This document shows positions 1 to 5,585 of a stretch of DNA of 5,585 bases, in pieces. Positions within the stretch are counted from its first letter, which is position 1, and each line of letters begins with the position of its first letter. The translations under genes were made by a program, and so were the position numbers. The notes beneath the pieces are model-generated. The model had not been told where the DNA came from and did not search any database. It saw only the letters and a program-made list of their open reading frames with translations. The DNA is from Ferruginibacter sp. (GTDB lineage: Bacteria > Bacteroidota > Bacteroidia > Chitinophagales > Chitinophagaceae): NCBI GenBank assembly GCA_025357775.1, contig JANXOQ010000475.1, positions 1-5,585 on the forward strand, given 5' to 3'.

Positions 1-58
1 TGGTGGAGTAAGCCTTGAAGAAATGATAGTGCCTGTGATTAGGATGACCAATAAATAA
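1..58 (+). CDS. C-terminal tail of a PglZ-domain protein, probably PorX-type response regulator (partial)
   Basis: Only the last 18 complete codons are inside the window, reading GGVSLEEMIVPVIRMTNK and then TAA at 56-58. The GG-x-S-x-EE-x-x-VP pattern is how many PglZ/alkaline-phosphatase-superfamily domains end. In that family the preceding residue is usually His, and base 1 (t) is compatible with the last base of a CAT codon. In Bacteroidota the commonest chromosomal protein with this ending is PorX, a response regulator fused to a PglZ phosphatase-like domain that controls the type IX secretion system and gliding. The tail and its frame are seen directly; assignment to PglZ is family knowledge; PorX specifically is inference from the likely phylum. 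Other PglZ proteins, such as those of phage-defence loci, could share the tail, but nothing else in the window supports a defence locus. Confidence 0.5.
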   Translation, partial: GGVSLEEMIVPVIRMTNK

Positions 59-105
59 ATAGCGTTTCATAGATTCTATTAAGCGGGAACTTATAGACCC
101 CTTAA

Positions 106-124
106 AAATTATTAACAAATTATT
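106..124 (+). repeat. Two 8-bp tandem copies of AAATTATT at 11-bp period
   Basis: AAATTATT occurs at 106-113 and again at 117-124, with start points 11 bp apart, about one helical turn. The pair lies directly before the palindrome at 127-143. In sequence this AT-rich a short repeat can arise by chance, so a regulatory role is speculative. Confidence 0.3.
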
Positions 125-126
125 GA

Positions 127-143
127 AGTGTTTGCCAAACACT
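127..143. promoter_or_regulatory. Perfect 17-bp palindrome, candidate operator or hairpin
   Basis: AGTGTTTG (127-134) and CAAACACT (136-143) are exact reverse complements around one central C. As DNA this has the symmetry expected of a binding site for a dimeric regulator. As RNA it could fold into a 7-bp stem with a GCC triloop, about 70 nt after the stop codon at 58. No U-tract follows directly (the next bases are ACTTAGTGAG), so it does not read as a good intrinsic terminator. It is 138 bp upstream of the small gene at 281. The symmetry is seen in the sequence; function is unknown. Confidence 0.35.
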
Positions 144-148
144 ACTTA

Positions 149-170
149 GTGAGATTTTATTGGTGAGATT
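149..170 (+). repeat. 8-bp direct repeat GTGAGATT, copies 14 bp apart start to start
   Basis: GTGAGATT is found at 149-156 and at 163-170, with six bases between the copies. It begins six bases after the palindrome at 127-143, so three short ordered elements sit within 106-170. Contact sites for a regulator are one explanation; chance or local duplication are others. Confidence 0.3.
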
Positions 171-280
171 AAGTTATCAACCATTGTTGAAAAAGTTTTT
201 TATTCAAACAAGCTAAATAATAGAAATTGCACCTAATTAAGTTATAAATCATAATATCTACAATTTAATAATTCAACAAA

Positions 281-559
281 TTGGCAGCATTAAAATTTAC
301 ACAAACTACCTTAGATAAGGTAGAAAAAATAGCAGAAGATAGTGGCTATGTAATGCGCTATGAAAGAGGCTCTTTTCAAAGTGGCTATTGTATTTTGCAA
401 GCCAAAAAAGTGGTGGTATTAAATAAATTTTTGCCGCTTGAAGGTAGAATAAACACAATGATTGACCTTTTACCCCAGCTTAATATAAATTTTGATTCGT
501 TAACACTAGAAAGTCAAAAATTATATTCTGAATTAATATTAATAGCTGTAGCTGTTTAA
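281..559 (+). CDS. Small conserved-looking protein of unknown function (92 aa, TTG start)
   Basis: I cannot assign a function. The 92-residue product has no signal peptide, membrane helix or known catalytic motif that I can see. It reads as a small soluble alpha/beta protein: an amphipathic N-terminal helix (about residues 7-20), a central stretch with alternating beta-type segments (SGYVMRYERG, residues 21-30; GYCILQAKKVVVLNKF, 35-50; a single Cys at 37), then a helical C-terminal half around EGRINTMIDLL (54-64). The central pattern resembles short uncharacterised proteins that I recall from Bacteroidota genomes, but that is recollection and was not searched. The start is TTG at 281: an in-frame TAA at 269-271 rules out an upstream start, and the first in-frame ATG is residue 25, inside the central block. 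No clear Shine-Dalgarno sequence is present. The gene lies on the same strand as the metallo-hydrolase at 796 but 236 bp away, so co-transcription is uncertain. Confidence 0.7.
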   Translation: MAALKFTQTTLDKVEKIAEDSGYVMRYERGSFQSGYCILQAKKVVVLNKFLPLEGRINTMIDLLPQLNINFDSLTLESQKLYSELILIAVAV

Positions 560-795
560 TAAATTGTTTTAGAATATGAAATTGAAAGCGTATTTTATTC
601 TCAAAATATCTTCCATAATACACTACGTTATTATTTGGTAATTTTTTATACCATCTTGGTTTCTAAAATTCCTTATTTACCCTGATTTTTTTCATTGGAA
701 AATAATATGCAGAAATCTTAGGTGTTATAATAGCGACTTTATAAAAGTTTAAACTAAATGAAATTTCACATTGGTATAATTCGTATTTTCGAATA
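560..795. other. 236-bp intergenic region with no supported feature
   Basis: This stretch is strongly AT-rich. A frame opening at ATG 576 is stopped after 21 codons at 639-641, and the continuation of the same frame ends near 750; neither piece resembles a family I know. No RNA gene or good hairpin is visible. It probably carries the promoter of the downstream hydrolase, but I found no pair matching the Bacteroidota consensus (TTTG, then 19-21 bp, then TAnnTTTG). The closest -7-like string, TATTTTCG at 784-791, lacks a partner -33 element and sits too close to the start codon to be convincing. Confidence 0.5.
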
Positions 796-1575
796 ATGTC
801 TTCTTCAAATTTAAAAATAACTTTTCTTGGTACAGGTACTAGCAGTGGTGTACCAATGATTGCTTGTGAATGTGAAGTGTGTACTTCTACTAACCCGAAA
901 GACAATAGACTTAGAAGTAGCATAATGGTACAAAGCCAAACCACGAGTATTGTGGTAGATACTACGCCAGATTTTCGTTACCAAATGCTTAGAGAAAATG
1001 TTAAAAATATTGATGCAATAATTTTTACTCATTCGCACAAAGACCATGTAGCAGGCTTGGATGATGTGAAAGCATTTAATTATTTTTCCAATGAGCCTAT
1101 ACATGTGTATGCAAATGAGACTACACAAGTAGCATTAAAAAGAGAATTTTATTACATTTTTGCAGATAATAAATACCCTGGTATGCCAGATGTTATTTTA
1201 AACACAATAGAAGATGATTCTTTTTTTATTGGAGATATTGAAATTACACCAATAAAAGTTTGGCATTTGAATATGCCAGTACTTGGCTTTAAATTTAGAA
1301 ATTTTACTTACATAACAGATGCCAATCGTATTGAAGAAAGTGAACTTGAAAAAATAAAAGGCAGCGATGTTTTGGTGTTAAATGCACTTAGGCACGAAAA
1401 GCATATTTCACATTTTACGCTGCAAGAAGCAATTGGATTATCACAAACTTTAAAAATACCACAAACTTATTTTACACATATAAGCCACCAGCTTGGGCTG
1501 TATGATGTAGTGAGCAATATACTACCAAGCGGTTGCTCGCTTGCGTATGATGGGTTACAATTAGTTGTTATTTAA
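796..1575 (+). CDS. PhnP-type metallo-beta-lactamase-fold phosphodiesterase
   Basis: This 259-aa cytosolic hydrolase has the two-metal beta-lactamase fold and the hallmarks of the PhnP branch. The N-terminus reads FLGTGTSSGVP (residues 10-20), followed by a Cys cluster at C24, C26 and C29. The HxHxDH motif is H79, H81, D83, H84. Further metal ligands are H157 (VWHLNMP), D175 (YITDAN) and H228, with H231 three residues on. In E. coli PhnP, as I recall, three N-terminal Cys plus the His three residues after the last active-site His hold a structural zinc; C24/C26/C29/H231 match that arrangement. H206 (SHFTL) fits the proposed acid-base His. PhnP cleaves 5-phosphoribosyl 1,2-cyclic phosphate and other phosphodiesters, but no phosphonate (phn) genes are present, so the substrate here is open. 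Length is normal for the family. ATG 796 is the only plausible start; the frame is open upstream only to a TAA at 742-744, with no other ATG. All metal-binding residues are intact. Confidence 0.9.
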   Translation: MSSSNLKITFLGTGTSSGVPMIACECEVCTSTNPKDNRLRSSIMVQSQTTSIVVDTTPDFRYQMLRENVKNIDAIIFTHSHKDHVAGLDDVKAFNYFSNEPIHVYANETTQVALKREFYYIFADNKYPGMPDVILNTIEDDSFFIGDIEITPIKVWHLNMPVLGFKFRNFTYITDANRIEESELEKIKGSDVLVLNALRHEKHISHFTLQEAIGLSQTLKIPQTYFTHISHQLGLYDVVSNILPSGCSLAYDGLQLVVI

Positions 1576-1642
1576 CTTTTTTAGAGATAACATTTTTTAA
1601 GAAATGAATAATAAAAAATTATTTTTAGTAAATAAAATCTTC

Positions 1643-4609
1643 ATGAAAAAACTACTGCCCTTCTTATTTTTATTTGCTTGTATTTCAGCAATAGCACAAA
1701 TAAAAAAGCCACTTACCCACAGCGTATACGACAGCTGGAAATCAATAGGGGAGAGGGCTATAAGCAATAATGGGCAATACGCTGTATACACCATTAACCC
1801 ACAAGAAGGTGATGGAATACTTGTAATTCATAATTTGCAAACTGGTAAAAAGCAAGAGGCAGAAAGGGGATTTGCAGCAGTAATATCAAATGATAGTAGG
1901 TATGTATTTTATAAAATAAAACCACGCTTTGCAGAAACTAGGCAAGCCAAAATAAAAAAGAAAAAAGCAGAAGAAATAATTAAGGATTCTTTTGCCATTG
2001 TAGTATTGGGTAATGATAGTATAACAAAAATACCATTGGTAAAATCTTTTAAAACTCCTGAGAAGGCAAATGGCTGGTTGGCTTATTTGTCTGAGAAACC
2101 AATACCGGATACTACCAAGAAAAAAAAGATAATAGATTCTTTAAAATTAAAAATAGATGTATTGGTAAATATAGCAGACTCTCTAATTAGAAAATCTTTA
2201 GATTCGGTAAAAGGAAAAATAGAAAAAGATGCATTTATAAATGCTGCACAAAAAACAGTGATTGAAATTTATAAAAACAGAGATGCCTTAGCAGAAAAAG
2301 ATGCAGAAGCTGATAACGCAAGTGGCGATAAAACAGAAGAAGGAACAAACCTTATATTACAAGATTTGAAGAATAATAAAGTAAGAATAATAAAATGGGT
2401 AAGTGAATATTATTTTGATAAAAAAGGTACTAGGCTGCTTGTAAAAACAACAAAAAATGCAAAAGATACAAACAGTAAGGCATTTATATTACTATGCAAC
2501 TTGCAAGAAAATAAACTTGATACTATTATGAAAGGCTTTGCAGATGCAAAGAATTTTGCATTTGATGAGGAAGGAAAACAAATAGCCTTTGTAGCAGAAA
2601 GAGATAGTGTAGCAAAGGCTTTGCAAAAATTTTATAAACTTTGGTATCATAAGCAAGGGCAAGATTCTGTAATTATTATTGCACATAAAAGTTCAAATAA
2701 TATTCCTGCAAATTTTACTGTAAGCGAAAATGCTGATCTGAAATTTAGCAAAGATGGCTCAAAATTATTTTTTGGAACTGCACCTATTATAGCTCCAAAA
2801 GATACCAACTTGGTAGACTTTGAACTTGCAAGATTAGATGTTTGGAATTACAAAGAAGATTACCTACAACCACAACAACTAAAAGAGTTATCAAAAGAAG
2901 TAAAAAGGAGTTATACGGCAGTAATAACCCTTACTGACAATAAAATTGTGCAACTAGGTAGTGATAGTACTGAAAATATTAGTTTGGTAAATGAAGGCAA
3001 TGCTGACTTTGTACTAGCACAAAGTACAAAAGGTAATAGAGTAGCAGTACAATGGACAACTACAGAAGCAGTAACTGCATTCATCATTAATACAAAAGAT
3101 GGTAAAAGAAAATTGATAGGCAAAAATATGATGGTTAGATTTCGTGCATCACCCATTGGTAAATATATTTATTGGTATGATGAATCAAAAAAAAATTACT
3201 ACACCTATAATGTAACCACTGGAAATATAAAAAATGTAACCTATAAAATGAAAGTGCCTTTATATGATACAGAAAATGATGTACCTGATAACCCCAATGC
3301 AGCAGGTTTTACTGGCTGGATGGCTGAAGATAAATTTATGCTGGTGAACGATGAATTTGATATTTGGAAAGTGGCACCAGAAGGCGACGAAGTACCGGTT
3401 TCTATTACAGATGGTTTTGGTAGAAAAAGAAATACAACCTACACTTATATAATGACCGATGTTGAGAAAAGATATTTTGCACCTACAGAAAATATTCTTT
3501 TGCGAATGTTTGATAAATCTAACAAAAACGTTGCGCATGTTATGGCAAATTTGCAAGGTGTGCCTTATTTACAATTAAAAAAAATTGAACAAAATGCTTA
3601 TTCAAATTTACTAAAAGCAAAAAATGCAGAAATATATCTTTTTAATAAAACAAGTGTAAAATCATCAGAATTATTTTCTTCTTCAAATTTGGTAGATATG
3701 CAACAGCTTACCAATGTTGCTGATCAACAAAAAGAGTATAACTGGTTAAATGCAGAATTAGTAAAATGGAAAATGCTAGATGGTAAAATGAGTGAGGGTA
3801 TTTTGTATAAACCTGAAAATTTTGTTGCCACAAAAAAGTACCCAGTTATATTTTATTTTTATGAACGAAATGCAGATAAGTTGCATAATTATATGAACCC
3901 TGCACCGAGCGCAAGCACTATCAACATCCCCTATTTTACGAGCAATGGCTACTTAGTTTTTGACCCAAATATTTATTATAAAACAGGCGAGCCCGGGCAA
4001 AGTGCATATAATAGTGTAGTAAGCGCCGCAAAAATGTTAAGTAAAATGCCATGGGTAGATAGCACACGTATGGGTATACAAGGGCAAAGCTGGGGAGGCT
4101 ATCAAGTGGCTTATTTAGTAACTCGTACAAATATTTTTAGAGCAGCCAGCGCAGGCGCACCTGTAAGTAATATGACGAGTGCTTATGGAGGCATACGCTG
4201 GGGTACTGGCATTAGTAGGCAATTTCAATATGAAAAATCTCAAAGCAGAATAGGTGTAACACTTTGGCAACGACCAGATTTATATATAAAAAACTCTCCT
4301 TTATTTGCTGTAGATAAAATAAAAACTCCCTTACTTTTAATGCACAACGATGCAGATGGTGCAGTGCCGTGGTATCAAAGTATAGAAATGTTTACTGCCA
4401 TGCGCAGGCTTGGTAAACCAGTATGGATGTTGCAATACAATGGAGAAGATCACAACCTTGTAGAGCGAAAAAACAAAAAAGATTTATCTATTCGCCTAGC
4501 ACAGTTTTTTGATTATTGGCTAAAAGATGCGCCTGCGGCTGATTGGATAAAAAGTGGTGTGCCAGCTACACAGAAGGGAATTAATTGGGGATTAGATGTA
4601 ATTAAATAA
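1643..4609 (+). CDS. Exported S9 family (prolyl oligopeptidase) serine peptidase
   Basis: The 988-aa product starts with a signal peptide, MKKLLPFLFLFACISAIAQ, with a likely type I site at AIA|Q, so it should act in the periplasm or beyond. LFAC within it weakly resembles a lipobox, but the short hydrophobic stretch before Cys13 makes a lipoprotein less likely. Residues about 25-700 are the expected beta-propeller region, interrupted by a Lys-rich, probably helical segment (about 150-240). From about 710 follows the alpha/beta-hydrolase domain with the triad Ser816 (GQSWGG), Asp905 (HNDADGAVP) and His937 (GEDHNL). S9 enzymes cleave short peptides, often after Pro or with dipeptidyl release; specificity cannot be read here. 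No type IX secretion C-terminal domain is seen: the protein ends just after the hydrolase fold. An in-frame ATG at 1604 would add 13 residues (MNNKKLFLVNKIF) before the signal peptide; I prefer 1643 because it places Lys-Lys directly before the hydrophobic core. The gap after the hydrolase gene is 67 bp (28 bp from 1604), suggesting one transcript. Confidence 0.92.
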   Translation: MKKLLPFLFLFACISAIAQIKKPLTHSVYDSWKSIGERAISNNGQYAVYTINPQEGDGILVIHNLQTGKKQEAERGFAAVISNDSRYVFYKIKPRFAETRQAKIKKKKAEEIIKDSFAIVVLGNDSITKIPLVKSFKTPEKANGWLAYLSEKPIPDTTKKKKIIDSLKLKIDVLVNIADSLIRKSLDSVKGKIEKDAFINAAQKTVIEIYKNRDALAEKDAEADNASGDKTEEGTNLILQDLKNNKVRIIKWVSEYYFDKKGTRLLVKTTKNAKDTNSKAFILLCNLQENKLDTIMKGFADAKNFAFDEEGKQIAFVAERDSVAKALQKFYKLWYHKQGQDSVIIIAHKSSNNIPANFTVSENADLKFSKDGSKLFFGTAPIIAPKDTNLVDFELARLDVWNYKEDYLQPQQLKELSKEVKRSYTAVITLTDNKIVQLGSDSTENISLVNEGNADFVLAQSTKGNRVAVQWTTTEAVTAFIINTKDGKRKLIGKNMMVRFRASPIGKYIYWYDESKKNYYTYNVTTGNIKNVTYKMKVPLYDTENDVPDNPNAAGFTGWMAEDKFMLVNDEFDIWKVAPEGDEVPVSITDGFGRKRNTTYTYIMTDVEKRYFAPTENILLRMFDKSNKNVAHVMANLQGVPYLQLKKIEQNAYSNLLKAKNAEIYLFNKTSVKSSELFSSSNLVDMQQLTNVADQQKEYNWLNAELVKWKMLDGKMSEGILYKPENFVATKKYPVIFYFYERNADKLHNYMNPAPSASTINIPYFTSNGYLVFDPNIYYKTGEPGQSAYNSVVSAAKMLSKMPWVDSTRMGIQGQSWGGYQVAYLVTRTNIFRAASAGAPVSNMTSAYGGIRWGTGISRQFQYEKSQSRIGVTLWQRPDLYIKNSPLFAVDKIKTPLLLMHNDADGAVPWYQSIEMFTAMRRLGKPVWMLQYNGEDHNLVERKNKKDLSIRLAQFFDYWLKDAPAADWIKSGVPATQKGINWGLDVIK

Positions 4610-4633
4610 AATTACACTGTATTTCTTTCATTT

Positions 4634-4668
4634 AAAAGGAGCAGCTTCAATTTAAAACTGCTCCTTTT
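4634..4668. terminator. Intrinsic terminator hairpin between convergent genes
   Basis: AAAAGGAGCAG (4634-4644) and CTGCTCCTTTT (4658-4668) form a perfect 11-bp stem around a 13-base loop. The seven-base GC-rich core GGAGCAG flanked by an A run and a T run makes it usable on both strands. On the + strand the T run continues to 4669 and is followed by TATTTC, 25 bases after the peptidase stop; on the - strand it lies 14 bases after the DUF937 stop. It most likely ends both transcripts. Confidence 0.85.
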
Positions 4669-4681
4669 TATTTCATAATTT

Positions 4682-5287
4682 TTATTTACCTCCAAGCAAA
4701 TTAGAAATTGTATCCATTATACCACCACCGCTTTGTTGCTGTTGAGGTTGTGCATTTCCGCCACCTGCAAACGCTGCTGTAAGGTCTGCAAGGTCTACGT
4801 GCCCATCATGGTTTTTATCAAGTGCATTTCCGCCAAATTGAGAAATGAGACTTCCAATATTCATACCGCTTGTACCACCACCACTTAAGCTGTTAAAAAT
4901 ACTTTGCACATTTAAACCACCAGCATTGCTATTGTTAGCTCCACCAACTAATTTGCTTAATACCATTGGCAGAAGCATACTTACTATTCCATCTGCTTGG
5001 TTACCGCCAATTCCAAACTTGCTCATTAGGTTACCAGCAAGGTTAGATGAGATACTTTGTGCCACAGGATGGTTGCTAATATCTGCACCAGCGTTATTTT
5101 GGCTAAACATATTTAACACTTGTGCAGCACCATTACCGCCACCACCAAGCAACCCTTGCAAAGTACTCATTATAGAGTTGGTGGCTTCTGTTTGTACAGC
5201 TTCATTGTGTTCATTAGGCACATCTTGGTTATTTACAATTGCATCTTGCGAATGTCCTTTTACTAGATTTAATAATTCTTCAAACAT
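4682..5287 (-). CDS. DUF937 family protein with one EF-hand-like loop
   Basis: The 201-aa product starts MFEELLNLVKGHSQDAIVNN, typical of DUF937 proteins (the family of E. coli YidB), with the conserved region VPNEHNEAV at 23-31. The middle is rich in Gly, Asn, Ser and Ala, with short hydrophobic helices separated by glycine runs (GLLGGGG near 45-51; MVLSKLVGG further on). Residues 157-168, DKNHDGHVDLAD, fit a canonical 12-residue EF-hand loop (D157, N159, D161, G162, D165, D168), suggesting calcium binding. A Gln/Gly-rich linker (QPQQQQSGGG) and a short amphipathic tail follow. No signal peptide or membrane span is evident. The molecular role of the family is unknown. The frame extends upstream to an ATG at 5315-5317, but I chose 5285-5287 because the family begins at MFEEL-like residues and the ten extra residues (MSIKSKNLSI) look like leader. 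The gene converges on the peptidase gene and is divergent from the gene at 5539. Confidence 0.82.
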   Translation of the reverse strand: MFEELLNLVKGHSQDAIVNNQDVPNEHNEAVQTEATNSIMSTLQGLLGGGGNGAAQVLNMFSQNNAGADISNHPVAQSISSNLAGNLMSKFGIGGNQADGIVSMLLPMVLSKLVGGANNSNAGGLNVQSIFNSLSGGGTSGMNIGSLISQFGGNALDKNHDGHVDLADLTAAFAGGGNAQPQQQQSGGGIMDTISNLLGGK

Positions 5288-5421
5288 TATACTTAGGTTT
5301 TTTGATTTGATACTCAATGTAAAGACTTATTTTGAAATGGAAAATATTTATTTTAATAAACTATACCCTATTTAACAAAATATTGAGCTTAAAATAAAAC
5401 ATATTTCATTATTTGCATTTA

Positions 5422-5429
5422 TAATTTTG
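5422..5429 (+). promoter_or_regulatory. Possible Bacteroidota -7 element (TAnnTTTG)
   Basis: TAATTTTG matches the Bacteroidota -7 consensus TAnnTTTG exactly and points toward the gene starting at 5539, which would give a leader of roughly 100 nt. No TTG/TTTG lies 19-21 bp upstream (the nearest, at 5412-5415, is only six bases away), so support is weak. In DNA this AT-rich such an octamer may be chance. Confidence 0.2.
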
Positions 5430-5538
5430 TATTTTAGTAAAGAAAATGATTTAGTTGTTTGTAGATAAGCGTAATTAAAACATTGCACATTTTTAAAATA
5501 ATAAAATACAACAGAGCTTTAAAAAATTAAATAAAAAA

Positions 5539-5585
5539 ATGCTTAAAGAAATTATCATATCTATTCAATCATTTTTTGAAGCACA
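5539..5585 (+). CDS. N-terminal start of a gene, possibly EI24-domain membrane protein (partial)
   Basis: The frame opens at ATG 5539-5541 and reads MLKEIIISIQSFFEA before leaving the window. The AT-rich, A-heavy stretch just before it is common ahead of Bacteroidota start codons. The short N-terminus resembles the start of Bacteroidota EI24-domain proteins, multi-pass membrane proteins that I recall beginning with similar MLKEII-x-x-x-Q motifs followed by an aromatic residue and Ala-His. Fifteen residues are too few for a firm call. That a gene starts here is fairly likely given the end of the intergenic region; the family name is a guess. Confidence 0.4.
   Translation, partial: MLKEIIISIQSFFEA

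Noticed and set aside
171..280. Promoter for the small TTG-start gene
   Set aside because: Several TTG and TA-rich strings exist (for example TTG at 227-229 and TACAATTT at 259-266), but none pair at the 19-21 bp spacing of the Bacteroidota consensus.
576..749. Short frame MKLKAYFILKISSIIHYVIIW, a stop at 639-641, then a further in-frame stretch, as a possible broken membrane-protein gene
   Set aside because: I considered a decayed acyltransferase N-terminus, but the second half shows no convincing family resemblance, and hydrophobic frames arise easily in AT-rich intergenic DNA.
663..944. 93-aa frame on the - strand overlapping the 5' end of the hydrolase gene
   Set aside because: Most of it is antisense to a gene with a complete catalytic motif set, and its composition shows no recognisable domain; it is a shadow frame.
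4845..5375. 176-aa Pro/Leu-rich frame on the + strand
   Set aside because: It is the antisense reading of the Gly/Asn-rich DUF937 gene; runs of Pro and Leu are what GGN/GGT-type codons give on the other strand.
5288..5400. Promoter on the - strand for the DUF937 gene
   Set aside because: TATTTTG (complement of 5376-5382) is one base short of TAnnTTTG and has no TTG/TTTG at the right upstream distance.
1..5585. A defence, mobile or biosynthetic system
   Set aside because: No transposase, recombinase, toxin-antitoxin pair, CRISPR repeat, tRNA-like structure or inverted terminal repeat was seen; gene content and composition are uniform and look like core chromosome.

Overview
The window is AT-rich (roughly two-thirds A+T) and looks like a chromosomal stretch from a member of the Bacteroidota, probably Chitinophagaceae or a close relative. 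The protein families present point that way: a PorX/PglZ-like C-terminal tail, a long secreted S9 peptidase of the type common in that group, a glycine/asparagine-rich DUF937 protein, and an N-terminus resembling Bacteroidota EI24-like membrane proteins. Clear Shine-Dalgarno sequences are also absent before the genes, as is usual in this phylum. The taxonomic call is inference; there is no rRNA or other marker gene here.

Layout. Bases 1-58 are the last codons of a gene entering from the left, probably the PglZ-type response regulator PorX. Bases 59-280 are non-coding and hold a short tandem repeat, a perfect 17-bp palindrome and an 8-bp direct repeat. A small conserved-looking protein of unknown function (281-559, TTG start) follows. 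After a 236-bp gap that appears empty come two genes close together on the + strand: a PhnP-type metallo-beta-lactamase-fold phosphodiesterase (796-1575) and an exported S9 prolyl-oligopeptidase-family peptidase (1643-4609; alternative start 1604). A strong hairpin at 4634-4668 separates the peptidase from a convergent gene on the - strand, a DUF937 protein with one EF-hand-like loop (4682-5287). The region 5288-5538 is a divergent intergenic region, and the first codons of a further + strand gene begin at 5539 and leave the window.

Functionally these look like ordinary housekeeping or envelope genes rather than one dedicated system. The hydrolase and the peptidase are probably co-transcribed, but their chemistry (cytosolic phosphodiester hydrolysis versus periplasmic peptide hydrolysis) does not suggest a shared pathway. 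I found no mobile element, CRISPR array, RNA gene or defence-like cassette. The points most worth a second look are the symmetric elements before the small TTG-start gene, the unknown small protein itself, and the EF-hand-like loop in the DUF937 protein.
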